From Portibacter lacus (GTDB lineage: Bacteria; Bacteroidota; Bacteroidia; Chitinophagales; Saprospiraceae), in assembly GCF_021533215.1 (NCBI RefSeq), contig NZ_JAJNKA010000012.1:157187-221186 (forward strand): a DNA stretch of 64,000 nt. Reading direction: 5' to 3'. Position numbers and translations under genes: made by a program. Below, one piece after another: positions 8,090 through 16,297 of this stretch. Position 1 is the stretch's first letter, and the number at the start of each line of letters is the position of its first letter. Under the pieces are notes generated by a model, which had not been told where the DNA came from, did no database searches, and saw only the letters and a list, made by a program, of their open reading frames with translations.

Positions 8090-9787
8090 TTGTCGATTTC
8101 CCCTACTTATTGTATTTTCAATAGCAACGGTGAGGCAATCTATATTAGCGATGAACTGTATGATTTTCTGAAATTGGACAAAGCTAGTTCCTATACCATA
8201 TTTGAAATAAACCCTGAATTTAGTTTCTTAAAATGGAAAGAAATACATCAAGTGAAAACTGAGGATTTTCAAATGTTAGAAACGAGCTATCTAGAAGGTG
8301 GCTTTAATGCGAAAAATTGCTTAGTTAAATATCTTAATTTTGAAAACTTTACGATCTATTATATCATTGATGATAAAGAGGTAAAGTCTAAGGAAGCAGT
8401 TACATCCTATGAAAACAATGATATTAATTATGATCGAGACTCACCTAACCCTGTAATATACTTTTGCGAAAATGGAATAGTGGGCTTTAAAAATAGAGAG
8501 GCAGAAAAGTATAATCCTAATTCGACGAATGTTACAGATCTTTTCTTAGAACCTGATTCTGGGCCTATTGCCGATTGCGTAAAAGGTTACCAAGACGACA
8601 AGGAGTATGTTATTAGAATGATAATGAGGACTAATGCTGGATTAAAAGAAGGTTATAGTAGGATATTTTTTATCTCAAGTAATTCTTTACAAAAGAGATT
8701 TAGACTTGAATTTCATTTTTCTGAAAAAGGCACACATTTTGATGAACCGTTGAAAGAGGCAATGGTAGAATTAAATAGATTGGAAGAAGTTATTTCTAGC
8801 AATAAAGAAATAATGATAGAGGATAGTATTGCTCAGTTTTCTTTAGATGATATTGTAACTCAGTCTCCTAAATATAAAGAAGTTCTAAGGCAAGTTGCCA
8901 CTGTAGCAGATACGAGTTCAACTGTTTTAATTACGGGTGAAACAGGAACTGGGAAAGAAATGTTATGCAATACATTATATAAACTAAGTGATAGAGCAGA
9001 GGAGATAATTATTAAAGTTAATTGTGCCACAATTCCTGAAAATTTAATAGAAAGTATCCTTTTTGGACACGAGAAAGGTTCCTTCACAGATGCTAAAGAA
9101 ACTAGAATAGGCAAATTCGAATTAGCACATAAGGGGACGATATTTTTAGACGAAATCGGAGAAATGCCTTATGAAATGCAAGCTAAGTTATTACGTGTTT
9201 TGCAGGAAGGTGAAATAGAAAGATTAGGCAATCCGAATCCAATTAAAGTTGATGTAAGAATCATCGCCGCAACAAACAGGAATTTGAAAAAATTAATTAA
9301 GGAAAAGAAGTTTAGAGAAGATCTTTATTATCGATTAAATGTTTTCCCCATTTTTAATTTACCTTTAAGGGAAAGAAAAGAAGACATTCCTTTATTAACA
9401 AATCATTTTATTATAAAGGCGAACAAAAAGACAGGAAGGGAAGTAAAAAGAATTAGAGAGCAAGATATTAAGTTACTAGAACAATACGAATTTCCAGGAA
9501 ATGTGCGAGAATTAGAAAATATAATAGAAAGGTCAGTAATCTCATCTTATGGAGAAGTATTGTTATTGAACACTTTTAAAGGTAGTCCCAGTAAGAAAAA
9601 GCATGCAGAATTTGAATTTCTTACGCTTGAAGAAGCTGAAAGGAATCATATAATTAAAGCTTTAAAATATACAAATGGGAAGGTTTCTGGAACTAATTCT
9701 GCTTCAGAATTATTGAAATTAAATAGTAAGACTCTTACTTCTAGAATAAAAAAGCTTAATATTAATCCTAGAAAATTTATGAACTGA
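8090..9787 (+). CDS. Sigma-54-type AAA+ transcriptional activator with PAS-like N-terminus
   Basis: NtrC-family regulator of 565 residues, divergent from bphP. Residues 1-220 contain two PAS-like stretches (YCIFNSNGEAIYISDELYDF and PVIYFCENGIVGF). The AAA+ domain has Walker A GETGTGKE at 283-290, the L1 loop GSFTDA at 330-335, Walker B TIFLDEIGEMP and FPGNVRELENIIERS. A Fis-type helix-turn-helix closes the protein (GKVSGTNSASELLKLNSKTL). There is no receiver domain, so it is not the direct phosphorylation target of BphP by the usual route. The only start available after the upstream stop at 8039 is TTG at 8090; the first in-frame ATG would remove the first PAS. The L1 loop differs from GAFTGA but keeps Phe and Thr. 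Confidence 0.87.
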   Translation: MSISPTYCIFNSNGEAIYISDELYDFLKLDKASSYTIFEINPEFSFLKWKEIHQVKTEDFQMLETSYLEGGFNAKNCLVKYLNFENFTIYYIIDDKEVKSKEAVTSYENNDINYDRDSPNPVIYFCENGIVGFKNREAEKYNPNSTNVTDLFLEPDSGPIADCVKGYQDDKEYVIRMIMRTNAGLKEGYSRIFFISSNSLQKRFRLEFHFSEKGTHFDEPLKEAMVELNRLEEVISSNKEIMIEDSIAQFSLDDIVTQSPKYKEVLRQVATVADTSSTVLITGETGTGKEMLCNTLYKLSDRAEEIIIKVNCATIPENLIESILFGHEKGSFTDAKETRIGKFELAHKGTIFLDEIGEMPYEMQAKLLRVLQEGEIERLGNPNPIKVDVRIIAATNRNLKKLIKEKKFREDLYYRLNVFPIFNLPLRERKEDIPLLTNHFIIKANKKTGREVKRIREQDIKLLEQYEFPGNVRELENIIERSVISSYGEVLLLNTFKGSPSKKKHAEFEFLTLEEAERNHIIKALKYTNGKVSGTNSASELLKLNSKTLTSRIKKLNINPRKFMN

Positions 9788-9791
9788 AATT

Positions 9792-10121
9792 TTGAATAAT
9801 ATTAATGAAAATATACATGCTCCTAATGAATTGATTTCATTGTATATGAAACAAGAAAACAATCCTATTTTACTTGTATTTGATGCGGAATGGTCCAGTA
9901 CATCTTCTATGACTGAAATTATAACAAAAAAAATTAGAAAGGAAGCCAAAAATATTAAGTTAGTAAAAATTGATATAGACCAAGAAGAAAATTTAGCAAG
10001 AAAATATCGGATAAAAAAGGTACCGACTTGTATGTTGCTTATCAATAATGAATTAAAATATAGATACGAGGGTCTTTTTTCTAAGTCAATGGTTTTACAA
10101 GCATTGGCTAAGAATTCATAG
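9792..10121 (+). CDS. Thioredoxin-fold protein lacking the CxxC active site
   Basis: A 109-residue thioredoxin-like fold: beta-strand LLVFDAEW, then WSSTSSM where thioredoxin has WCGPC, then IKLVKIDIDQEENLARKYRIKKVPTCM (split here as KLVKIDIDQEEN and YRIKKVPTC) with the cis-proline. The only cysteine is next to the cis-proline, so it cannot do dithiol exchange; a binding or scaffolding role is likely. It starts with TTG four bases after the regulator's stop; the next ATG (residue 19) would delete the first fold elements. It is clearly in the same transcription unit as the AAA+ regulator. Confidence 0.7.
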   Translation: MNNINENIHAPNELISLYMKQENNPILLVFDAEWSSTSSMTEIITKKIRKEAKNIKLVKIDIDQEENLARKYRIKKVPTCMLLINNELKYRYEGLFSKSMVLQALAKNS

Positions 10122-10366
10122 CACAGATTTCTCATCCACTTCCGAGCCCTACATCGAACATCTCCAAAACGCATTTCCATTTTAATTCCTCGACGAAATT
10201 TGTTTGTAAAGGTTAAGTAGGAAAGGTCAAATATTAAAGCCAGTTTACTTTTCAATAAAAATTAATCAATAGGAATGCTATATGCAATCAAAAGATTAGG
10301 ACATCTTACTAATCCAGGACGAACAAATCTAGTATAAATTCAATTAGATAAAAAAACAAAAATACA

Positions 10367-10666
10367 ATGAAAAGATGGATGACTTTTTACGCTTTACTTA
10401 CTACTTTTTGTGCAATGCTTTTATATTTCAATACCACATTATTTGCTAAATGCCTCTCATTTTTTCTAACACTCTCTTTTTTTATCTTTTTCATCTTATC
10501 GATACTTTCATATGTCAGAAAGAAAAGAAAATTGTGCAATTTGACAGTTGAGTTTAATTACCTAGATTCAACTAAGCGTGGCACTTTAGATAAATCCCAG
10601 TCAATGACTAATCCTTTAGCCAAGGAAGCCGCTATTTCTTCTCCATACAACAACTCAGAAAGATAA
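10367..10666 (+). CDS. Possible small membrane protein, 3' end antisense to the next gene
   Basis: Not recognised. An ORF of 99 residues whose first ~50 form two hydrophobic segments (FYALLTTFCAMLLYF and FFLTLSFFIFFILSILSYV) followed by basic KKRK, as in a small inner-membrane protein. The last ~36 residues are antisense to the 3' end of the DJ-1-like gene and look like chance reading. Either a real gene with an extended tail, a truncated gene, or spurious. Confidence 0.3.
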   Translation: MKRWMTFYALLTTFCAMLLYFNTTLFAKCLSFFLTLSFFIFFILSILSYVRKKRKLCNLTVEFNYLDSTKRGTLDKSQSMTNPLAKEAAISSPYNNSER

Positions 10667-11274
10667 AGTGCAGCTTCGAATGATTTAGCCCCTCCAGCTG
10701 ATGTAATCGCTTTTCCATCATGTACAAATAAAACATCGCTAACTACATCTAATTCTGGGAACATTTTTTCGTATTCATCGATGTCTGAAGGAAAGGTTGT
10801 AGACTTAAGACCATCTAGCAATCCAGCCTTCGCTAATACAAATGCGCCATCACAATGAGATGTTATAAATTCTGCTTTTTCGCCTACTTCTTTTACAAAA
10901 TCAATCATCACCTTATTTTCTAGATCTGAATCCAAATGATGCTCTGCACTGGGCACTACTAATATATCAATGTGGGGATAGTTTTTTAGATAGTTGAAAT
11001 CGGGCAGGATGTACATCCCTTCGAAAGTTTTAATCGGTTGATCCGTGTCAGCAATAGTGAAAACATTCATTGCTTTTATCCCATCTCGAAACCTAGTGTG
11101 CTGGAAGATGTCATAAGGTGCAGTCAATTCCGTATTATAAACACCGTCCATTATCAATATGCCTACATTATACCATTCATCGTTTAATTCTATGTCTGTC
11201 TTATGACTAGAAGTACATGAATTCATTAGAATAAATACGATAGTGAGTATTTTGACATAAAATAGAGGCTTCAT
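10558..11274 (-). CDS. DJ-1/PfpI family lipoprotein
   Basis: Class-I glutamine-amidotransferase-like protein of 238 residues. A lipoprotein signal peptide ends at the lipobox LMNSC (Cys19), so it is membrane anchored in the periplasm. The fold starts at NVGILIMDGVYNTELTAPYD; the nucleophile-elbow cysteine is Cys141 in ITSHCDGAFVLA, with HDGKAITSAGGA later. This matches the subgroup near AraC-type amidotransferase domains rather than classic PfpI protease. Catalytic activity and substrate are unknown. It is divergent from the DPP IV gene. Confidence 0.8.
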   Translation of the reverse strand: MKPLFYVKILTIVFILMNSCTSSHKTDIELNDEWYNVGILIMDGVYNTELTAPYDIFQHTRFRDGIKAMNVFTIADTDQPIKTFEGMYILPDFNYLKNYPHIDILVVPSAEHHLDSDLENKVMIDFVKEVGEKAEFITSHCDGAFVLAKAGLLDGLKSTTFPSDIDEYEKMFPELDVVSDVLFVHDGKAITSAGGAKSFEAALYLSELLYGEEIAASLAKGLVIDWDLSKVPRLVESR

Positions 11275-11424
11275 TTTTGTAGGCTTTAATTTGTTAAGCT
11301 GAATTCGTAATGTAATTTCAAGTATTATGAATATATGTAATATTTATAATCATAGTAATTATCTTGCATGGTGAAATGATTTAACAAAGTTAATAAACCA
11401 CGAATCTTTAATTAATTTTTCAAT

Positions 11425-13569
11425 ATGTATAAACTTACTTTCTTTTTTCTATTTGCATCCTTTTTTGCTTTACAAATGAATGGTCAGAAAGCCATAACAC
11501 TTGAGGATTTATGGTCTTCCGGTGAATATTACGAGGCGAATATTCCAGGATTTAATTTTTTAAAAGACGGAGAGCACTACACAAGACTTGAATCGAACAA
11601 GATCAATAAGTATGATTTTTCTAGCGGTGAGTTCGTAGAAACGATATTCGAAAATGATGAAAGACTTTCAGGATATGAATTCTCAGTTTCGGAAAATTTG
11701 ATTATTTATAAGGTCAATGTTGAAAGCATCTACAGAAGGTCAAGCAAAGCTGATTATTATATCTATAATCGCAAAACAAAGCAGATCAGTAGAGTGCATC
11801 CAGAATCGAAAATAGGTTATGCTACGGTTTCTCCGGATGAAACACATGTAGCCTATACTTTAGATAATAACTTATTCGTAAAAAAAATCGGAAGTAAAAC
11901 AGCAATTCAGATTACGCAAGACGGTAAGTGGAATGAGATAATTAATGGTTCCGCGGACTGGGTTTATGAAGAAGAATTCAGTATGTCTCAGGCGTTCGAT
12001 TGGTCGCCAGATAGTAAAAAAATTGGCTTTCTTAAGTTTGATGAAAAGGAAGTGAAGGAATTCACTATTCAGAAAGATGTTGCAGACCTTTACCCAACTT
12101 ATGAAACATTCAAATATCCCAAAGTCGGAGAAAAAAATGCCTTTGTTAGTGCTCATATCTATAACATTGACCTAAAAAAAACTACAAAGGTTCAAGTGGG
12201 TGACGAAGGAGAATACTATCTTCCTAGATTCAAGTGGTTGCCTTCTAGCGAGCAAATGATCGTATTCAAGATCAATAGACTTCAGAATCACTTAGAATTA
12301 TTAGCAGCTGATCCACAGACTGGAAAAGCATCTGTTCTGCTAGCGGAAAAAAACAAGTATTATATCAGAATTCATGATGACTTAACTTTCCTGAAGAATG
12401 GAAAAGAATTTATATGGTCCAGTGAGAAAAATGGATATTCCCAGTTATTTATTTATGATTTAAAAGGAAAGGAGAAAGTTAATCTCACGCCGGGAGAATA
12501 TGATGTATCTAGATTTTATGGTGTAGATGAGCATCGAAAAGAAGTTTACTACCAAGCCGCGAAAAAGAATCCATTAGAAAGTGAGGTGTATGCAGTGAGT
12601 TTGGATGGAAAGAAAAGCCGCTTAATCGCAGGGGAGAAAGGAACAAGTTCTGTTCAATTCAGTAGCAATTTTGACCATTATGTATTGAGACATTCTACGA
12701 TTAACTCCCCTACAACAATCAGGATCTTCAATCAGGCAGGAGAAAAAGTAAGAACTTTAGAAGAGAATGAAGCATTAGTTCAGAAGATGAAAAGAACTGG
12801 CGTAGTTAATGTTGAGTTTTTTAATTTCAAAACAAGTGAGGATGTGAGCTTGAATGGCTGGATTATCAAGCCAGCAAATTTCAATCCTAAGAAAAAGTAT
12901 CCAGTATTTATGACTCTCTATGGTGGTCCTGGATCGCAGACAGTTACAGATTCATGGAAAGGCCAGAATTACTGGTGGTTCCAATTACTTGCTCAGCAAG
13001 GATATGTGGTCGCAAGTGTAGATAATCGGGGTACAGGAGCTAGAGGGGAGGAGTTTAGAAAAATGACATATCTCCAACTTGGTAAGTACGAAACGATAGA
13101 TCAGATAGAAGCGGCAAAGTATTTGGGTAGTTTAGATTATACGGATGCAAAAAGAATAGGAATTTTTGGCTGGAGTTATGGAGGGTACATGTCGACTTCG
13201 TGTCTATTAAAAGGGAACGATGTTTTCAAAGCTGCGATTGCAGTTGCTCCAGTTACTTCTTGGAGATGGTACGATTCTGTTTATACAGAACGTTATATGA
13301 GGACCGAAAAGGATAATGCGAAGGGATATCTGGATAATTCTCCTGTTTATTTTGCAGATCAACTAAAAGGAAAGTATTTAATTATTCACGGAATTGCCGA
13401 TGATAATGTTCATTTTCAGCAATCTTCAGAGATGGTTAATGCGTTAATAAGGGCTAATAAGCAATTTGAAAGTTTTTATTACCCGAGCAGAAATCATGGT
13501 ATCTATGGAGATAATGCCCGATTACATCTGTACACAATGATGACAAATTTTTTATATAATAATTTATAA
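11425..13569 (+). CDS. Dipeptidyl peptidase IV (S9B)
   Basis: Removes X-Pro or X-Ala dipeptides from peptide N-termini in the periplasm or at the surface. It has 714 residues with a signal peptide to about residue 20 (cleavage before QKAI). The N-terminal beta-propeller contains DWVYEEEF, the double-Glu motif that binds the substrate amino terminus. The C-terminal hydrolase carries Ser584 in GWSYGGYM, Asp659 in GIADDNVHF and His691 in SRNHGIYG, plus YGGPGSQ near the oxyanion region. Full family length. A small lipoprotein gene starts three bases after its stop and is probably co-transcribed. Confidence 0.94.
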   Translation: MYKLTFFFLFASFFALQMNGQKAITLEDLWSSGEYYEANIPGFNFLKDGEHYTRLESNKINKYDFSSGEFVETIFENDERLSGYEFSVSENLIIYKVNVESIYRRSSKADYYIYNRKTKQISRVHPESKIGYATVSPDETHVAYTLDNNLFVKKIGSKTAIQITQDGKWNEIINGSADWVYEEEFSMSQAFDWSPDSKKIGFLKFDEKEVKEFTIQKDVADLYPTYETFKYPKVGEKNAFVSAHIYNIDLKKTTKVQVGDEGEYYLPRFKWLPSSEQMIVFKINRLQNHLELLAADPQTGKASVLLAEKNKYYIRIHDDLTFLKNGKEFIWSSEKNGYSQLFIYDLKGKEKVNLTPGEYDVSRFYGVDEHRKEVYYQAAKKNPLESEVYAVSLDGKKSRLIAGEKGTSSVQFSSNFDHYVLRHSTINSPTTIRIFNQAGEKVRTLEENEALVQKMKRTGVVNVEFFNFKTSEDVSLNGWIIKPANFNPKKKYPVFMTLYGGPGSQTVTDSWKGQNYWWFQLLAQQGYVVASVDNRGTGARGEEFRKMTYLQLGKYETIDQIEAAKYLGSLDYTDAKRIGIFGWSYGGYMSTSCLLKGNDVFKAAIAVAPVTSWRWYDSVYTERYMRTEKDNAKGYLDNSPVYFADQLKGKYLIIHGIADDNVHFQQSSEMVNALIRANKQFESFYYPSRNHGIYGDNARLHLYTMMTNFLYNNL

Positions 13570-13571
13570 AT

Positions 13572-14066
13572 ATGATATTGAGAATAGGCCTTTTTGTTTT
13601 TTTGATGAGTCTGATGGCTTGCGGAGAAAAAACAACAGAGGCCGAAACCCCGAAAAAAACAACCAACCAAGGTACAGAGCTTTCAGAATTAGACTGGATG
13701 CTTGGAAAGTGGAAGAGAGAAGATACAGGCGAATTAGCGCTATGGTCTAAAAAAGAAAATAGTTATTTCGGTGGCATGAAAGTCACCCTAAATAATAAAG
13801 AACAGGCGGTCATACAAGGAGTATTAGCATTAGAAGGTAGAAAAGATGGAATCTTTTTTTCTACTAAAGAAAAGGGACAACGGAATGCTAATAGAGTGGA
13901 ATATAAAATGTCTAATACAAATTTTGATGCCCCCAAATTTACCAATCCCAACCAAAGTTATCCAAAGCACATCTCCTATATGAAAATAGGGAACGATAAG
14001 ATAAAAGTGGAAGAAACAGGAGTCGGTGGTAAAGGAACTTCGTATTATTTTGTCAGAGAAATATAG
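13572..14066 (+). CDS. Small lipoprotein, DUF6265-like
   Basis: A 164-residue protein with a lipobox LMSLMAC (Cys17). After a low-complexity linker it has the segment LDWMLGKWKRED, which resembles the start of DUF6265 lipocalin-like domains, and ends with HISYMKIGNDKIKVEETG, consistent with a small beta-barrel fold. The start follows the DPP IV stop by two bases, so the genes are coupled. Function unknown. Confidence 0.65.
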   Translation: MILRIGLFVFLMSLMACGEKTTEAETPKKTTNQGTELSELDWMLGKWKREDTGELALWSKKENSYFGGMKVTLNNKEQAVIQGVLALEGRKDGIFFSTKEKGQRNANRVEYKMSNTNFDAPKFTNPNQSYPKHISYMKIGNDKIKVEETGVGGKGTSYYFVREI

Positions 14067-14096
14067 TATTCTTCAAGAAATGCACCGTACGGAAAA

Positions 14097-14627
14097 TCAA
14101 TCTCTTTTTCGATAGATAGCTTGCAGGTTTCTGCCTAGTCCATTATAGTCTAGACCGTATCCAACAACGAAAACATCTTCTATTTCGAATCCAGTTTGGT
14201 GAACTGTTATATCATGTTGTAGCGCTGAAGGTTTGACAAGAAGACTAACGACTTCCACGGTTTTAGGTTCCTTCGCAAAGACCTTAGGAAGAAATTCATG
14301 CAAAGTGTTTCCAGTGTCTACGATATCTTCTATTAGAATCACAGTTCTGCCTCGGATGCTGTCATCCACACCGATCACTTCATTCAGCTTTCCAGTTGAC
14401 TTGACGCCGTCATAAGAATAGTACTTTACAAAAGTGACTTCACAGTCTCCATCAAAAGCTCTGATGATATCTGCCATAAATACAAATGCTCCACTTAGCA
14501 TGCCTAAGAAAATAGGATTTTCATCTTTATATTTCTTAGTTAATTCATAGCCTATTTCACCGATCCGATCATTAATGGCTTCTCTGTCGATAAATGCTTC
14601 AAACTCTAAATCTTGGATTTTAATCAT
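14097..14627 (-). CDS. hpt: Hypoxanthine phosphoribosyltransferase
   Basis: Purine-salvage enzyme that makes IMP/GMP from hypoxanthine/guanine and PRPP. The 176 residues contain the PRPP-binding motif VILIEDIVDTGNTL, the flexible-loop segment VKYYSYDGVKSTGK and the base-binding region DVFVVGYGLDYNG. Usual length for the bacterial enzyme, cytoplasmic. Its start overlaps the stop of the M28 peptidase gene by four bases (ATGA), so the two are translated from one message although functionally unrelated. Confidence 0.94.
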   Translation of the reverse strand: MIKIQDLEFEAFIDREAINDRIGEIGYELTKKYKDENPIFLGMLSGAFVFMADIIRAFDGDCEVTFVKYYSYDGVKSTGKLNEVIGVDDSIRGRTVILIEDIVDTGNTLHEFLPKVFAKEPKTVEVVSLLVKPSALQHDITVHQTGFEIEDVFVVGYGLDYNGLGRNLQAIYRKRD

Positions 14628-16009
14628 ATTCCGTATTGATCAATTAAGAAAATAAGAGAAGCCATTGCTGCACTTCCTAAGTTTAATTCTCTTTTATTCA
14701 CGGCTTCTATATGATCATCTGGCGTATGATGATAGTCGAAGTAGCGCTGCGAGTCAGGTCTTAGCCCGAACAATAGTGGACCCTGATCTTTTAATGGAGA
14801 GATATCTGCACCTGATCCACCTTTCGAAAGCGAAACACCGTATGGTTCAAGTAGATTAAACCAATCAGAAACCTTCTTGAATTTCGCATCAAAGAAAGAA
14901 CTTAACCCATCTGCACTAAATCCTCTAGGAGAAAATCCACCTGCGTCAGACTCTATTGCAGCGATATGATTTTCACCATTTTCTTTTGCGAGTTTAGCGT
15001 ACTCTTGGCCACCTACTAGTCCATTTTCTTCATTTGCAAATAGAACAACTCGGATCGTGTGTTTTGGCTGATAATTCATTTTCTTAAATATTTCGACTAC
15101 TGCCATCGATTGAACACAACCCGCACCATCATCATGCGCTCCTCCCGCAAGATCCCACGAATCTAAGTGACCGCCGACAACTATGATTTGATCAGGAAAC
15201 TCAGAACCCTTCCATTCACCGATAATGTTATAATTCTTCTGATTAGGCACTGTTTCATTATCATTCGAAAGGCCAACCATTATATCAGGGCTTGAAACCA
15301 AAGTTTCGCTGAGCAGGTTTGCTGCCATTGTGCTAATGGCAATGGAAGGAATTTTGTTAATTCCATCTTCATATATACTAGTCCCAGTATGAGGTACATC
15401 GTCTAATTTATTAGTCATAGAACGCACAAGCACAGCAACTGCACCGAATTCCGCCGCTCTTGCAGCACCGAACACACGCTGATCTACAGCACCACCATAA
15501 GCATTAAAGCTATTTACTAATTTGGCATCCATCGGTCGATTAAAGAATACGATTTTTCCAGCTATTTCGTCTTCTCCAAGTTTCTTCAGTTCGTTTAATC
15601 CGTGAACTTCGATGACATTAGCTTTGATTTCTTTATTATTCGTGCCGATCGTATTCCCTAGCGAAGTAGAAGTAAGTTGCACTTTCACATTAGGAGAAAG
15701 ATACATATTAACCTCAGATTCCTTTTTCCTGTGCCACCAATTGGTCGTGCATTCTTGTCTAAATGAAGAATTGACACCTAGTGAATCGAGAATCCTTTGT
15801 GTGTAATCTTCAGCTTTGCTAGAATTAGGTGAGCCGGCAAGCCTTCCTCCTATGTTTTCACTTAAGTGCGTTAACCACACATAAGCATTGCTTTCTGTTA
15901 ATGCAGTTTCATATATTTTTTTAATGGTAAATGCATCAGACTCTGTTTGGGCATTTAAAGAAAAGGTTAATAGAATGATAAAACACGTTGAAAAAAAGTT
16001 CTTAGACAT
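14624..16009 (-). CDS. Secreted M28 zinc aminopeptidase / carboxypeptidase Q-like
   Basis: Exported co-catalytic zinc peptidase of 461 residues, signal peptide to about residue 20 (LLTFSLNAQ). A protease-associated (PA) insert precedes the catalytic core. Metal ligands are visible in GGHLDSWDLAGGAHDDGAG (His and two Asp), ANEENGLVGG (catalytic and binding Glu), ESDAGG (Asp) and DYHHTPDD (His). The layout matches the plasma glutamate carboxypeptidase-like M28 group. Overlaps hpt by four bases at its 3' end. Confidence 0.9.
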   Translation of the reverse strand: MSKNFFSTCFIILLTFSLNAQTESDAFTIKKIYETALTESNAYVWLTHLSENIGGRLAGSPNSSKAEDYTQRILDSLGVNSSFRQECTTNWWHRKKESEVNMYLSPNVKVQLTSTSLGNTIGTNNKEIKANVIEVHGLNELKKLGEDEIAGKIVFFNRPMDAKLVNSFNAYGGAVDQRVFGAARAAEFGAVAVLVRSMTNKLDDVPHTGTSIYEDGINKIPSIAISTMAANLLSETLVSSPDIMVGLSNDNETVPNQKNYNIIGEWKGSEFPDQIIVVGGHLDSWDLAGGAHDDGAGCVQSMAVVEIFKKMNYQPKHTIRVVLFANEENGLVGGQEYAKLAKENGENHIAAIESDAGGFSPRGFSADGLSSFFDAKFKKVSDWFNLLEPYGVSLSKGGSGADISPLKDQGPLLFGLRPDSQRYFDYHHTPDDHIEAVNKRELNLGSAAMASLIFLIDQYGI

Positions 16010-16089
16010 ATTGGTAGTTATTTGATGCCAATATAAAGAAACTTAATAAAGATTACTTGGTCTTGCAGAGGGATATGTATATTCCCTGT

Positions 16090-16188
16090 ATGAAATATCT
16101 TACTTTTTTACTTCTTTTTGTTTCTATGTCAATGTTAAACGGGCAGCATTTAAAACTGTGGTATCAAGAAGCAGCACTAGACTTTTGA
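16090..16188 (+). pseudogene. Truncated secreted glycosidase start (GH95-like remnant)
   Basis: A 32-codon frame gives a clean signal peptide (MKYLTFLLLFVSMSMLNG) followed directly by QHLKLWYQEAALDF and a stop. LKLWYxxPA directly after the signal peptide is how many Bacteroidota GH95 alpha-L-fucosidase-type proteins begin. The rest of the gene is absent; a different frame stays open to about 16258 without recognisable sequence. I read this as the 5' stub of a deleted glycosidase gene. The 288-base interval holds nothing else that I recognise. Confidence 0.4.
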
Positions 16189-16297
16189 CATCTAATAAAA
16201 ATGGAATAGTAACATATAAAGGAGGCTTATTCCTAATTAAAAAAATGACCAGATGATCAAATTACAAACAAAAAAGAATTCAAAAAATCTAGGATCC

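Noticed and set aside
9719..10255. 178-codon open frame on the minus strand over the thioredoxin-fold gene
   Set aside because: Mostly antisense to a recognisable fold; hydrophobic runs come from A/T-rich complement. The part beyond 10121 alone is too short to support.
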